A DNA stretch of 64,000 nt, from positions 41,118 to 105,117 of the forward strand of contig NZ_JONR01000021.1 in the NCBI RefSeq assembly GCF_000711955.1, read 5' to 3'. The notes under the pieces are model-generated. The model did no database searches. It saw only the letters and a list, made by a program, of their open reading frames with translations, and was not told the DNA's origin. Both the position numbers and the translations under genes were made by a program. This document shows, one piece after another, positions 1-8,380 of this stretch. This stretch comes from Nevskia soli DSM 19509 (GTDB taxonomy: Bacteria; Pseudomonadota; Gammaproteobacteria; Nevskiales; Nevskiaceae). Positions within the stretch are counted from its first letter, which is position 1; each line of letters opens with the position of its first letter.

Positions 1-7
1 CAATAGC

Positions 8-940
8 TTGGATGCATTACGGATAGGAATTGATCTTGGCGGCACCAAGATCGAAGGCATCGTCCTGCGCGGCGAAGCCGAAGTCGTGCAGCGCCTGCGC
101 ATCGCCACGCCGGCCATGCAATACCAGGCCACCATCGCCGCCGTGGCCGGGTTGGTACGCGATCTGGAACAGGCCGCCGGCAAGAGTGGTCTGCCCGTCG
201 GCATCGGCCACCCCGGCGCCATCTCCCCGGCCAGTGGCCGCATCAAGAACGCCAACTCCACCTGCCTCAACGACCAGCCGCTCCGGCAGGATCTGGAGCA
301 CGCCCTCGGCCGCACCGTGCGCATGGCCAACGACGCCGACTGCCTAGCCCTGTCCGAAGCCTTCGACGGCGCCGCCGCCGGCGCCCGCAGCGCCTTCGCC
401 GTCATCCTCGGCACCGGCGTCGGCGGCGGCCTGGTGGTGCAGGGCGGCCTGCTGGCCGGCCCCAACGCCATCGCCGGCGAGTGGGGCCACAACCCCCTGC
501 CGTGGCCGCGTCCGGAGTGGGGCGAATCGCCGGGCCCGCTGTGCTGGCACGGCCTCCACGGCTGCATCGAAACCTGGCTCTCCGGTCCCGGTCTCGCCGC
601 CGACCACGCCCGTACCACCGGCGAAAAGCTGTCCGCCGAAACCATCGTCAGTCGCGCCGAATCCGGCGAAACCCAGGCCGCCGCCACCCTGGCCCGCTAC
701 GAAGACCGCCTGGCCCGCGCCCTGGCCCACGTCATCAACCTCGTCGATCCCGAAGTCATCGTCCTCGGCGGCGGCGTCTCCCGGGTGCAGCGGCTCTACC
801 GGCAGGTACCGGCCCTGTGGGCGCCCTGGGTCTTTTCCGACCGCGTCGCCACCATCCTGCGGCCGGCCCTGCATGGCGACAGCAGCGGCGTCCTGGGCGC
901 CGCCCGGCTGCCCCCCGTCACACCGCCGAAACCGCCCTGA
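8..940 (+). CDS. ROK-family sugar kinase, fructokinase (Mak)-like
   Basis: Predicted cytoplasmic ATP-dependent hexokinase of the ROK family, phosphorylating a sugar such as fructose or an N-acetyl-hexosamine. The N-terminal phosphate-binding motif DLGGTKIEG is followed by the ATP-binding stretch GTGVGGG, and near residue 157 the GEWGHNPLPW block typical of Mak-type fructokinases. The ROK zinc site (normally CxCGxxGC) reads CWHGLHGC, so the second cysteine is a histidine. The first visible start is a TTG eight bases into the window, so the true start may lie upstream, outside the sequence. The next gene is 169 bp away and unrelated. Substrate cannot be decided. Confidence 0.85.
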   Translation: MDALRIGIDLGGTKIEGIVLRGEAEVVQRLRIATPAMQYQATIAAVAGLVRDLEQAAGKSGLPVGIGHPGAISPASGRIKNANSTCLNDQPLRQDLEHALGRTVRMANDADCLALSEAFDGAAAGARSAFAVILGTGVGGGLVVQGGLLAGPNAIAGEWGHNPLPWPRPEWGESPGPLCWHGLHGCIETWLSGPGLAADHARTTGEKLSAETIVSRAESGETQAAATLARYEDRLARALAHVINLVDPEVIVLGGGVSRVQRLYRQVPALWAPWVFSDRVATILRPALHGDSSGVLGAARLPPVTPPKPP

Positions 941-1109
941 AAACCCCCTGAAAAGCCGCTGCAACACAGGCCCCGGGACGGGACCGCGGCAATGTAAAAA
1001 TCGGTGCAGCCTTGGACGCCACCCCCGAATCGCGGCACAATCGCTCACAGGCTGAACCCGCCGGCGCAAGCCGGGTCTTGCCAGGCCCACGCCGGCGCCA
1101 AGGAACCTT

Positions 1110-1973
1110 ATGCTGAAGTCCGCACGCATCGCCTTACTGCTCGCCGCCACCCTGGCCATGGCCGGCTGCCAGAAGGATTTCACCGCCTACGCCCTGACCA
1201 GCTCCGGCTCCATCGTTCAGTTCAAAACCAACAAGCCCGGCACCGTCAACAGCACCGTCCCCATCACCGGCCTCTCCACCGGCCAGAGCGTGGTGCAGAT
1301 CAGCTACCAGCCGTCGACCGGCGTGCTGTGGTGCATCACCAACGACGGCTTCCTCTGCACCCTCGATCCCGTCGGCGGCACCGCCACCATCGTCAACACC
1401 ACCAGCGGCCTGCCGTTCACCCAGCAGCTCGGCAACCGCAACAACACCGTGCGCCTGATCAACCCGCTGATGAGCTTCGACCCGGTCAGCGGCGACGTGC
1501 GCGTCATCAGCACCCAGTACAACCTGCTGGTCAACATCACCAGCGGCCTGATCGACAACAACGGCAGCCAGGTCGTCTACGACAGCCAGGACGTCAACGA
1601 CAAGAAGACCCCCCAGCTCGGCGGCATCGCCTACACCAACCCCGTCGTCGGCGCCGGCCAGACCACTCTCTACGCCCTCGACATCGCCACCACCAGCCTG
1701 GTGCGGATCGGCGACAAGAACACCAGCAACGCCGGCTCCGCCAACGGCGGCGACCTGCGCACCATCGGCACGCTCAACTCGTCCCTGAGCACCAACACCG
1801 GCTTCGCCATCTCCCCCGATAACGGCGACGCCTACGCCGTGCTGCAGAGCGGCGGCCCGGCCACGCTCTACACCGTGGACCTGGATACCGGCGCGCTCAC
1901 CAGCCTGGGCCAGGTCGGCGGCGACAACAACTCCCAGGAACCGACCATCACCTCCCTGGTCATCTCCCGCTAG
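1110..1973 (+). CDS. DUF4394 family lipoprotein
   Basis: Likely outer-membrane lipoprotein of unknown function. The N-terminus is a signal peptide ending in a lipobox (LAMAGC), giving a mature protein anchored at Cys 20. The rest is a beta-rich repeat domain with phrases such as TVNSTVPITGL, GVLWCITNDG and LYTVDLDTGALT that match the DUF4394 pattern, a propeller-like domain found in secreted proteins. An AAGGAACC ribosome-binding site precedes the ATG. It stands alone between the ROK kinase and the M61 peptidase genes, with no functional clue from neighbours. Confidence 0.8.
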   Translation: MLKSARIALLLAATLAMAGCQKDFTAYALTSSGSIVQFKTNKPGTVNSTVPITGLSTGQSVVQISYQPSTGVLWCITNDGFLCTLDPVGGTATIVNTTSGLPFTQQLGNRNNTVRLINPLMSFDPVSGDVRVISTQYNLLVNITSGLIDNNGSQVVYDSQDVNDKKTPQLGGIAYTNPVVGAGQTTLYALDIATTSLVRIGDKNTSNAGSANGGDLRTIGTLNSSLSTNTGFAISPDNGDAYAVLQSGGPATLYTVDLDTGALTSLGQVGGDNNSQEPTITSLVISR

Positions 1974-2062
1974 CACCCGTCAGCGCCGCTCCGGCGGCGC
2001 AGGCCCGCGGTTCCGGCCCGCTCTGTGGGTAGAATGAGGCATCCCCCATCACCAGGGCTGCC

Positions 2063-3835
2063 GTGAGTCCCGTCCGTTACGCCGTTTCCCTCGATCCCCT
2101 CAGCCACCTCTACACCGTCCGCTGCGAACTGGCGGACGCCGCCGAGGGCCAGGTCTTCAGCCTCCCCTCGTGGATCCGCGGCAGCTACCTCGTCCGCGAC
2201 TTCGCCAAGCATGTGCTGCGCCTCACGGCCACCGTCAACGGCGCCCCCGCGGCCATCCAGCGCATCGACAAGCGCAGCTTCCGCGTCACCGGCCACGGCG
2301 CCATCACCCTCGACTACCAGGTCCACGCCTACGACAGCTCCGTGCGCAAGGCCTGGCTCGACACCCACCGCGGCTTCTTCAACGGCAGCTCCCTCTTCTA
2401 CTGCCCGCAAGGCCACGAACAGTCCGCCTTCGAAATCACCGTGGCGAAGCCCGATGCCGCCCTCTGCCCCGGCTGGAAACTCGCCACCGCCATGAGCGAA
2501 GTGGCCATCGACGACACCGGCTTCGGCACCTACCTCGCCGCCGGCTACGAAGAACTGATCGACCACCCGGTCGAAATGGCCGACTTCCAGCGCATCGAGT
2601 TCGACGTCGATGGCGTCCCTCACAGCCTCATCCTCTCCGGCCGCTGCGAGCCAGACGCCGTGCGCCTCGCCGCCGACCTGCGCCGCGTCTGCCACGTCCA
2701 GCGCGAACTGTTCGGGCAGGAGCCCAAGCTGCGCCGGTACCTGTTCCTCACCCAGGTCACCGCCAACGGCTACGGCGGCCTCGAGCACCGCGCCTCCACC
2801 GCCCTCGTCTGCGCCCGCGACGCCCTGCCCAGGCCCGGCCAGACCGGCCTGCGCAAAGGCTACCGCGGCTTCCTCGGCCTGGTCAGCCACGAATACTTCC
2901 ACCTGTGGAACGTCAAGCGCATCACCCCCCAGCGCTTCGCCGAATCCAGGCTCGCCGCCGAAGGCTACTCCCAGGACCTGTGGGCCTACGAAGGCATCAC
3001 CTCCTACTACGACGACTACATGCTCCTGCGCGCCGGCCTGCTCGACGCGCCGGCCTATCTGGACCTCCTCGCCGAAACCGCCACCCGCCTCCAGCGCACC
3101 CCCGGCCGCCTGGTGCAGACCCTGGCCGACTCCAGCTTCGAAGCCTGGATCAAGTACTACCAGCCCGACGAAAACACCCCCAACGCCAACGTCAACTACT
3201 ACGTCAAAGGCGCCCTCGTCGCCCTCTGCCTCGACCTCACCCTGCGCCTCAAATCCAGCACCACCCTGGACGAAGTCATGCGCACCCTGTGGGCCCGCTA
3301 CGGCCGCGACGATAAACCCGTTCCCGAAAGCGGCTTAGAACACATCGCCGCCGAACTCTCCGGCCTCGACCTGCGCCCCCTGTTCGACAGCATGCTCCGC
3401 TCCACCGCCGAACTGCCCCTGGCCGAGCTCCTCGCCGAATTCGGCATCAAGGCAGTTCTGCGCGCTGCCTCCGGCCCCACCGACGAAGGCGGCCGCGGCG
3501 AAGCCAAACCCGCCACCGCCTGGGCCGGCCTGCAACTGCGCGGCGCCGATACCGGCATCTCCCACGTCCTCAACGGCTCCCCCGCGGAGCGCGCCGGCCT
3601 CGCCGCCGGCGACGTCCTCGTCGCCCTCGACGGCCTGCGCGTCACCAACGCCAACTGGAACAAACTCCTCGACCACCTGCCCATGGGCTGGGAAACCACC
3701 GTCCACTACTTCCACGGCGACGAACTCCTGCAAACCAGCCTGACCCCGGTAGCCCCGCCGCTGGACACCTGGGTGCTGACCCTGGCCGAAGTGGAAGGGG
3801 AAAACCTGGAAAGGCGTCGCAAGTGGCTGGGCTGA
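2063..3835 (+). CDS. M61 family metallopeptidase (glycyl aminopeptidase type) with PDZ domain
   Basis: Zinc aminopeptidase of family M61. An N-terminal beta-sandwich domain (about residues 1-180) precedes the catalytic domain with the zinc motif HEYFH near residue 276, followed by LWNVKRI, and a third-ligand glutamate in YEGITSYY near residue 310. A C-terminal PDZ domain (about 485-570, with SPAERAGLAAGDVL) is as in family members. No signal peptide is evident, so it is probably cytoplasmic or non-classically localised. The start is a GTG preceded by AGGG. Length (590 aa) is normal for the family. A TAGAAT box about 30 bp upstream may be its -10. Confidence 0.9.
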   Translation: MSPVRYAVSLDPLSHLYTVRCELADAAEGQVFSLPSWIRGSYLVRDFAKHVLRLTATVNGAPAAIQRIDKRSFRVTGHGAITLDYQVHAYDSSVRKAWLDTHRGFFNGSSLFYCPQGHEQSAFEITVAKPDAALCPGWKLATAMSEVAIDDTGFGTYLAAGYEELIDHPVEMADFQRIEFDVDGVPHSLILSGRCEPDAVRLAADLRRVCHVQRELFGQEPKLRRYLFLTQVTANGYGGLEHRASTALVCARDALPRPGQTGLRKGYRGFLGLVSHEYFHLWNVKRITPQRFAESRLAAEGYSQDLWAYEGITSYYDDYMLLRAGLLDAPAYLDLLAETATRLQRTPGRLVQTLADSSFEAWIKYYQPDENTPNANVNYYVKGALVALCLDLTLRLKSSTTLDEVMRTLWARYGRDDKPVPESGLEHIAAELSGLDLRPLFDSMLRSTAELPLAELLAEFGIKAVLRAASGPTDEGGRGEAKPATAWAGLQLRGADTGISHVLNGSPAERAGLAAGDVLVALDGLRVTNANWNKLLDHLPMGWETTVHYFHGDELLQTSLTPVAPPLDTWVLTLAEVEGENLERRRKWLG

Positions 3836-3969
3836 GCCACTGTCCGGATATTCAGCATGAGAGGAGAGAGTGGGGGGAGTGACCGAATGCCAGAAACCAG
3901 AAGGCTGAAGGTAGAGGGTAGAAGGCAGAAGGCAGAAGCATTGAATCTCCCCGAACGACACCCCCTCCA

Positions 3970-4018
3970 CCGTTCGTCCCGAGTGCGCCGCGAAGCAGCG
4001 CGTATCGAGGGATGAACG
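3970..4018. repeat. REP-like palindromic repeat, copy 1
   Basis: A 49-bp imperfect palindrome beginning CCGTTCGTCCCGAGT and ending TATCGAGGGATGAACG, with an inner hairpin (GCGCCGC-GAA-GCAGCGC). It belongs to a family with at least nine copies in this window, and lies directly upstream of the GIY-YIG gene. The preceding 130 bases after the M61 gene hold only low-complexity AG-rich sequence. Confidence 0.85.
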
Positions 4019-4036
4019 AGCGCAAACCCTCAAGCA

Positions 4037-4324
4037 ATGGCCTTCTGGACCTACATCCTGCGCTGCAACGACGGTGCTTACTACACCGGGCATACCGACA
4101 ACCTCGAGCAGCGCATCAACCAGCACCAGCACGGCGAGATTCCCGGATTCACGTCCAACAACCGCCGTCCGGTCCAATTGGTGTTCTCGCAGGCATTCAG
4201 CACCCGGGAAGAAGCCTTGACCGCCGAATTGCAGATCAAGTCATGGAGCCGGGCGAAGAAGGAAGCGCTGATACGCGGTGATTGGTCTGGGCTACAGCTT
4301 GCAGCAAAAAAGCAGTTTGATTAG
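4037..4324 (+). CDS. GIY-YIG nuclease superfamily protein (UPF0213/YhbQ type)
   Basis: Small 95-aa protein made up of a single GIY-YIG nuclease domain. The signature appears as YIL followed ten residues later by YYTG, then the conserved arginine in LEQRINQH, and a C-terminal AELQIKSWSR segment typical of the UPF0213 group. The family is proposed to cleave structured or damaged DNA, but its physiological role is poorly known. The gene is bracketed by palindromic repeats on both sides (19 bp upstream, 25 bp downstream). This is either chance in a repeat-rich region or an association worth testing. Confidence 0.85.
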   Translation: MAFWTYILRCNDGAYYTGHTDNLEQRINQHQHGEIPGFTSNNRRPVQLVFSQAFSTREEALTAELQIKSWSRAKKEALIRGDWSGLQLAAKKQFD

Positions 4325-4349
4325 CCCGAATCAATAGCCACGCTCTCCC

Positions 4350-4571
4350 CCGTTCGTCCCGAGTGCGTCGCGAAGCAACGCGTATCGAGGGATGAACGGG
4401 CGCAGTAACCTCCCAGGCCGCGTTCTTTGAACCTCCTCACACTCCGCAGCCCAACCCAGCACCGGCACCGCCTCCCGCTCTGGTCCGGAGGCAGGGCAGG
4501 TGGCAAGCGCCACCCTCCCCACCGTTCGTCCCGAGTGCGTCGCGAAGCAACGCGTATCGAGGGATGAACGG
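4350..4571. repeat. REP-like palindromic repeats, copies 2 and 3, in direct orientation
   Basis: The 338-bp gap between the GIY-YIG gene and plsY contains two near-identical copies (4350-4399 and 4522-4571) of the CCGTTCGTCCC...GGGATGAACGG palindrome. Similarity continues for about 40 bp beyond each copy (both followed by a GCCGCGTTCTTTGAACCT block), so a unit of about 90 bp has been duplicated directly. The inner hairpin is GCGTCGC-GAA-GCAACGC. No coding region is seen in the gap. Confidence 0.85.
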
Positions 4572-4662
4572 ACGCATCACCCTCTCAAGCCGCGTTCTTT
4601 GAACCTCAGACGACACGCCCAATACCAGCACCAACCCCAGCCCCGGTTTATAGTCATCCCCC

Positions 4663-5361
4663 ATGACCGAACTCCTCATCAAGGTAATCGCCGCCTACTT
4701 CCTCGGCACCCTCATGGGCGGCGACATCATGCGCCTCCTGCGCGGCGGCGCCGACCTGCGCGACACCGGCTCCGGCAACGTCGGCGCCACCAACGCCCTG
4801 CGCACCCGCGGCAAGAGCTTCGCCCTCGGCGTCCTCCTCATCGACATCGGCAAGGGCGTCCTCGCCGCGCTCGCCATCCCCGCCATCCACTGGCCCGGTG
4901 CGGAAGCCGCCATCCTGCCGCAGCAAAGCGTCGGCTACCTCTGCGGCATGGCTGTCGCCCTCGGCCACTGCTATCCCGTCTTCCAGAAATTCCGCGGCGG
5001 CAAGGGCGTCGCCACGCTTGCCGGCGTCTTCGCCGCCCTGCTGCCCGCCGCGCTGCCCTGGATGCTGCTGGTCTTCGTCCTCGCCGTCATCCTCACCGGC
5101 TACGTCGCCATCGCCTCCATCGGCGGCGCCGCGGCCTTCTTCGCGTACGTCGCGGTATTCCACGGCGGCGTCCAGTCCGACGCCGGCCTCTTCGCCCTGG
5201 CCATGCTTTTTCTGGTCGTCTTCAAGCACCGCGAAAACATCGCCCGCCTGCTCAAAGGCACCGAGCATCGTTTCGACAAAGCCATGATCCTGGAGCCTCT
5301 CTGGAGGTCGTTCGCGCGACGCGTTGCGAAGTCCAAGGCCCCAGGTGCAAGGCGCGAGTGA
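4663..5361 (+). CDS. plsY: glycerol-3-phosphate acyltransferase PlsY
   Basis: Inner-membrane acyl-phosphate:glycerol-3-phosphate acyltransferase, making lysophosphatidic acid as the first step of phospholipid synthesis. Conserved PlsY motifs are present: GSGNVGATNALR near residue 43, and GHCYPVFQKFRGGKGVAT near residues 105-122. About five membrane helices are visible. The family is usually about 200 aa. This protein is 232 aa because its last ~25 residues (from MILEPLWRSF) are encoded by an inserted inverted-repeat element that also supplies the stop codon. The ATG is preceded by CATCCCCC rather than a Shine-Dalgarno, with a TATAGT box eight bases before the start, so a very short leader is possible. 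Confidence 0.92.
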   Translation: MTELLIKVIAAYFLGTLMGGDIMRLLRGGADLRDTGSGNVGATNALRTRGKSFALGVLLIDIGKGVLAALAIPAIHWPGAEAAILPQQSVGYLCGMAVALGHCYPVFQKFRGGKGVATLAGVFAALLPAALPWMLLVFVLAVILTGYVAIASIGGAAAFFAYVAVFHGGVQSDAGLFALAMLFLVVFKHRENIARLLKGTEHRFDKAMILEPLWRSFARRVAKSKAPGARRE

Positions 5362-5560
5362 CGTGGCAATGACTCATTGCAAGGAACGAGCAACGCAGCA
5401 GATGGGGCCTTGGATTCGCAACCCTTCGGGGCCGGGCGCCGGCGGCACATTGCGGCGTCACTCGTCGCTTGTTTGGATTACCAAACTGCGCTCCTCCTTC
5501 CTTGCACTGTACCGCCGGCGCCTTCGGCCGCGTGCGCAAACGACCTCCAGAGAGGCTCCA
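5291..5560. mobile_element. MITE-like element with 22-bp perfect terminal inverted repeats
   Basis: The sequence from 5291 starts TGGAGCCTCTCTGGAGGTCG. The exact reverse complement ends at 5560, giving 22-bp perfect arms that extend imperfectly by several more bases. Internally there are further dyads: CCAAGGCCCCA at 5331 with TGGGGCCTTGG near 5403, and GCGAGTGACG near 5352 with CGTCACTCGTCGC near 5457. No transposase is encoded. The left end overlaps the 3' end of plsY and provides its last codons. The right end contains AGAGAGG and the A of the birA ATG. No clear target-site duplication is seen. Confidence 0.75.
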
Positions 5561-6627
5561 TGGCTCGCCCGCTAAGCGAAGACGAATTGCTGCGCCTGAT
5601 CGACGCACTCGCCCCCGGCGAGTGGCAGTCCGGCGAAGCCCTGGCCGCCGAAGCCGGCGTCACCCGTGCCGCCCTCGCCAAGCGCGTCACCCACCTGCGC
5701 GAGTGGGGCCTGCAAGTAGAAGCCGAAGCGGGCAGGGGCTACCGCCTCGCCCAGCCCTTGCAGAGACTGGACGCCGCAAACATCCGCACCCTCCTGCCTG
5801 CGCAGACCAGCGCAAAGCTGCGCCACGTCGAAGTGCTCACCCGCACCGACTCCACCAACCAGCGCCTGCTCGAAGCAGACTCCGCCCAAGACCCCCAAGC
5901 CCTCTTCGCCGAACTGCAAACCGCCGGCCGTGGCCGCCGCGGCCGCGAGTGGCGCTCCCCCTTCGGCGCCAATCTTTATCTGTCGCTCGCCTGGAGCTTC
6001 CCCACCTGGCCCCCTCAACTCAGCGCCCTCTCCCTCGCCGTCGGCGTCGCCTGCGCCCGCGCCCTGCGCAAGGCCGGCCTCGATCAGGTCATGCTCAAGT
6101 GGCCCAACGACCTGCGCATCGGCAATGACAAGCTCGGCGGCATCCTCATCGAGCAGCGCGGCGAAGCCGGCGGCGCCTGCCGCGTCGTCATCGGCATCGG
6201 CATCAACGTCTCCATGAGCCCCGAGCAGGCCGGCGCCCTGGGCCAGCCCTGGACCTCCGTGCAGGCCGCGCTCGCTTCTACTTCGAATTCCAAAAACCCC
6301 CCGTTCGCTTCGAGTGAATCGCGCAGCGATTCGTATCGAGAAGCCAGCGCTGCGCCCGAACGCAATGCTTTAGCCGCCGGCTTGCTAGCCGAACTCATCA
6401 CCGCCATCACCGAATTCGAAACCGCCGGCTTCACCCCCTTCCTCCACGACTGGTCCACGCTCGACGCCACCGCCAACCAGCAAGTCCGCATCGAAGGCGG
6501 CGGCGAACCCCTGCAAGGCATCGGCCGCGGCGTCGATGCGCAAGGCGCATTGATCGTCGAAGCCCAGGGCCGCCGCCACCACGTCCACGCCGGCGAAGTC
6601 AGCCTGCGTTTCGGCCCCGCTCCATGA
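5560..6627 (+). CDS. birA: bifunctional biotin-[acetyl-CoA-carboxylase] ligase/biotin operon repressor BirA
   Basis: Attaches biotin to the biotin carrier protein of acetyl-CoA carboxylase via biotinyl-5'-AMP. The N-terminal winged helix (residues ~5-65, GEALAAEAGVTRAALAKRV) implies repressor activity. The ligase domain carries GRGRRGREW near residue 124, KWPNDL near 180 and GGILIE. The C-terminal SH3-like domain ends in HAGEVSLRF. Relative to E. coli BirA there is an extra ~23-residue stretch, before RNALAAGLLAEL, encoded by a REP-like palindrome. The ATG lies at the end of the inverted-repeat element, whose AGAGAGG serves as ribosome-binding site. It overlaps coaX by four bases. Confidence 0.93.
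   Translation: MARPLSEDELLRLIDALAPGEWQSGEALAAEAGVTRAALAKRVTHLREWGLQVEAEAGRGYRLAQPLQRLDAANIRTLLPAQTSAKLRHVEVLTRTDSTNQRLLEADSAQDPQALFAELQTAGRGRRGREWRSPFGANLYLSLAWSFPTWPPQLSALSLAVGVACARALRKAGLDQVMLKWPNDLRIGNDKLGGILIEQRGEAGGACRVVIGIGINVSMSPEQAGALGQPWTSVQAALASTSNSKNPPFASSESRSDSYREASAAPERNALAAGLLAELITAITEFETAGFTPFLHDWSTLDATANQQVRIEGGGEPLQGIGRGVDAQGALIVEAQGRRHHVHAGEVSLRFGPAP
6299..6342. repeat. REP-like palindrome embedded in frame in birA (copy 4)
   Basis: CCGTTCGCTTCGAGTGAATC and the following GCGCAGCGATTCGTATCGAG match the intergenic copy at 8330 almost base for base, including the perfect inner hairpin GAATCGC-GCA-GCGATTC (6315-6331). The copy is translated as a Ser/Pro-rich linker (FASSESRSDSYREA) in the birA product and keeps the frame open. 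Confidence 0.8.
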
Positions 6628-7352
6628 GCCTGCTCCTGCTCGACGTCGGCAACAGCCGCCTCAAGTGGACCGCGGCGGATGAAAGCGGGCTGGGCGAGGG
6701 CGGCGCCATCGAGCACGGCGGCAACCCGGCGGCGGCGGTCTCCGCCATCGGTCTCACCAAAGCAGACGCCATCTGGATCGCCAACGTCACCGGCGCCACC
6801 CTCGGCGACAAACTCGCCGCCGTCCTCAAACTGCGCTTCGGCACCGCGCCAAGATTCGCCACGGTCCAGGCCGAATACTCCGGCCTGCGCGTCGCCTATG
6901 CGGAGCCCCAACGCCTCGGCATCGACCGCTGGCTCGCCCTGCTCGCCGCCTGGACCGAAACCCGCAACGCCGCCTGCACCGTCAGCGCCGGCACCGCCCT
7001 CACCTTCGACGCCGTCAACGCCCAGGGCCAACACCTCGGCGGCGTCATCGCTCCCGGCCTCCTCACCATGCAGCAGGCCGTACTCGGCGCCACCCGCTTC
7101 CCCTCAACCGGCCCCGCCCAGACCTATTCCGACGGCTTGGGCACGGATACCGACGCCTGCGTCCGCCAGGGCGCCCTCCACGCCGCCGCCGGCATGGTCG
7201 AGCGCCTCGCCGGACGCTACGCGGCGCGCGCTCCGCGCCTCATCACCGGCGGCGACGCCGCGCGCCTGGCGCCCCACCTGGAGAGCGGCTGGTCCATCCG
7301 TCCCAACCTCGTCATGCAAGGCCTGCTCGCCTACGCCCGCGACGCAAAGTAG
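6624..7352 (+). CDS. coaX: type III pantothenate kinase CoaX
   Basis: Phosphorylates pantothenate, the first step of coenzyme A synthesis. It is recognised by the N-terminal phosphate-binding motif DVGNSRLKW, the GIDRWLAL block near residue 95, SAGTALTFD near residue 115 and GGVIAPGL near residue 136, all in the order expected for the acetate/sugar-kinase fold of type III enzymes. Length (242 aa) is normal. Its ATG overlaps the birA stop (ATGA), so the two are translationally coupled, an arrangement common in beta- and gammaproteobacteria. Confidence 0.93.
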   Translation: MSLLLLDVGNSRLKWTAADESGLGEGGAIEHGGNPAAAVSAIGLTKADAIWIANVTGATLGDKLAAVLKLRFGTAPRFATVQAEYSGLRVAYAEPQRLGIDRWLALLAAWTETRNAACTVSAGTALTFDAVNAQGQHLGGVIAPGLLTMQQAVLGATRFPSTGPAQTYSDGLGTDTDACVRQGALHAAAGMVERLAGRYAARAPRLITGGDAARLAPHLESGWSIRPNLVMQGLLAYARDAK

Positions 7353-7672
7353 GAAAGTTCTTGCTGTCATCCCCCGACTATGACCTCGGGGGCCAGGCTC
7401 TGAGCGAAGCGAAGGATCTGGCTGCATACCATCAACCCGCGACGCCCCCAACAGTAGGGCGGCCTGTGGCCGCCATCGCCCCGCACGCAACGCCCCAAGC
7501 CGGCGGCCACAGGCCGCCCTACAAATGCCGAAGAAGTACGAATGCTTTTCCCTCTCCCGCCCGCGGGAGAGGGCGGCCCTCAGAGCCGGGAGAGGCCATG
7601 CCACACAGGCGAATGGAATAAACCCGCCCCTCAAGCGTCTAAACCCCGAACCCTCCCAACCAGGCATCCCCC
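7353..7672. repeat. Gene-free gap filled with three kinds of palindromic repeat
   Basis: This 320-bp gap contains (a) 7367-7424, CATCCCCCGACTATGACCTC followed by a GCTCTGAGCGAAGCGAAGGATCTGG-type block, a second copy of which lies at 63594-63652; (b) an inverted pair GTAGGGCGGCCTGTGGCCGCC (7455) and its complement at about 7500-7522; (c) a CCCTCTCCCGCCCGCGGGAGAGGG hairpin near 7549, related to sequence at 10010-10045. No gene is seen. Confidence 0.7.
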
Positions 7673-8296
7673 ATGCGCCCCCTGATCGCCGCCCTCTTCG
7701 CCCTCGTCCTGCCGCTACAGGCAGCCCACGCCGACGTCACCCCCGCCAAAGCCGAGGCGAAGACCGAAACCGCCACCTTCGCCGGCGGCTGCTTCTGGTG
7801 CATGGTCCCGCCCTTCAAGAACCTGCCTGGCGTCATCTCCGTCACCTCCGGCTACACCGGTGGCCATGTGGCGAATCCCAGCTATGAAGAGGTCTCCTCC
7901 GGCAAGACCGGCCACGCCGAATCCGTGCAGGTCGTCTTCGATCCGACCAAGGTCGGCTACGCCAAACTGCTCGACGTCTTCTGGCACAACATCGACCCCA
8001 CCACCCCGCAAAGCCAGTTCTGCGACGTGGGCGACCAGTACCGCACCGCCGTCTTCTACCACGGTGAGGAGCAGCAGAAACTCGCCATCGCCTCGCGCGA
8101 CGCCCTGCAAGCCAGCGGCGTGGTCAAAGGCCCCATCGTCACCCAGATCGTCCCCGCCTCCACCTTCTACCCGGCCGAAGAAGCGCATCAGGACTTCTAC
8201 ATCAAGAACGAAGTCCGCTACCAGATCTACCGCCACGGCTGCGGCCGCGACCAGCGCCTGAAGGAGCTGTACGGCGACAAATCCGGCGGCCACTAG
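7673..8296 (+). CDS. msrA: peptide-methionine (S)-S-oxide reductase MsrA, exported
   Basis: Reduces the S-epimer of methionine sulfoxide in proteins. The catalytic motif GGCFWC is present near residue 39, followed by GYTGGHVANPSYEEVSSGKTGHAE and TQIVPASTFYPAEEAHQDFY, all diagnostic of MsrA. A hydrophobic N-terminal signal peptide ending ...LQAAHA suggests the enzyme acts in the periplasm. Candidate resolving cysteines are limited to one in QFCDVGDQY and one in RHGCGRDQR. The start is an ATG preceded by GCATCCCCC with no clear Shine-Dalgarno. Confidence 0.93.
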   Translation: MRPLIAALFALVLPLQAAHADVTPAKAEAKTETATFAGGCFWCMVPPFKNLPGVISVTSGYTGGHVANPSYEEVSSGKTGHAESVQVVFDPTKVGYAKLLDVFWHNIDPTTPQSQFCDVGDQYRTAVFYHGEEQQKLAIASRDALQASGVVKGPIVTQIVPASTFYPAEEAHQDFYIKNEVRYQIYRHGCGRDQRLKELYGDKSGGH

Positions 8297-8329
8297 GCCG
8301 CCGCCTTTCCCCCAACCAGCCGCCCCCCT

Positions 8330-8380
8330 CCGTTCGTCCCGAGTGAATCGCGCAGCGATTCGTATCGAGGGATGAACCCG
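8330..8380. repeat. REP-like palindromic repeat, copy 5
   Basis: CCGTTCGTCCCGAGT ... GTATCGAGGGATGAAC with a perfect inner hairpin GAATCGC-GCA-GCGATTC. This is the closest relative of the copy inside birA. It lies between msrA and the M20 peptidase gene. Confidence 0.85.
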
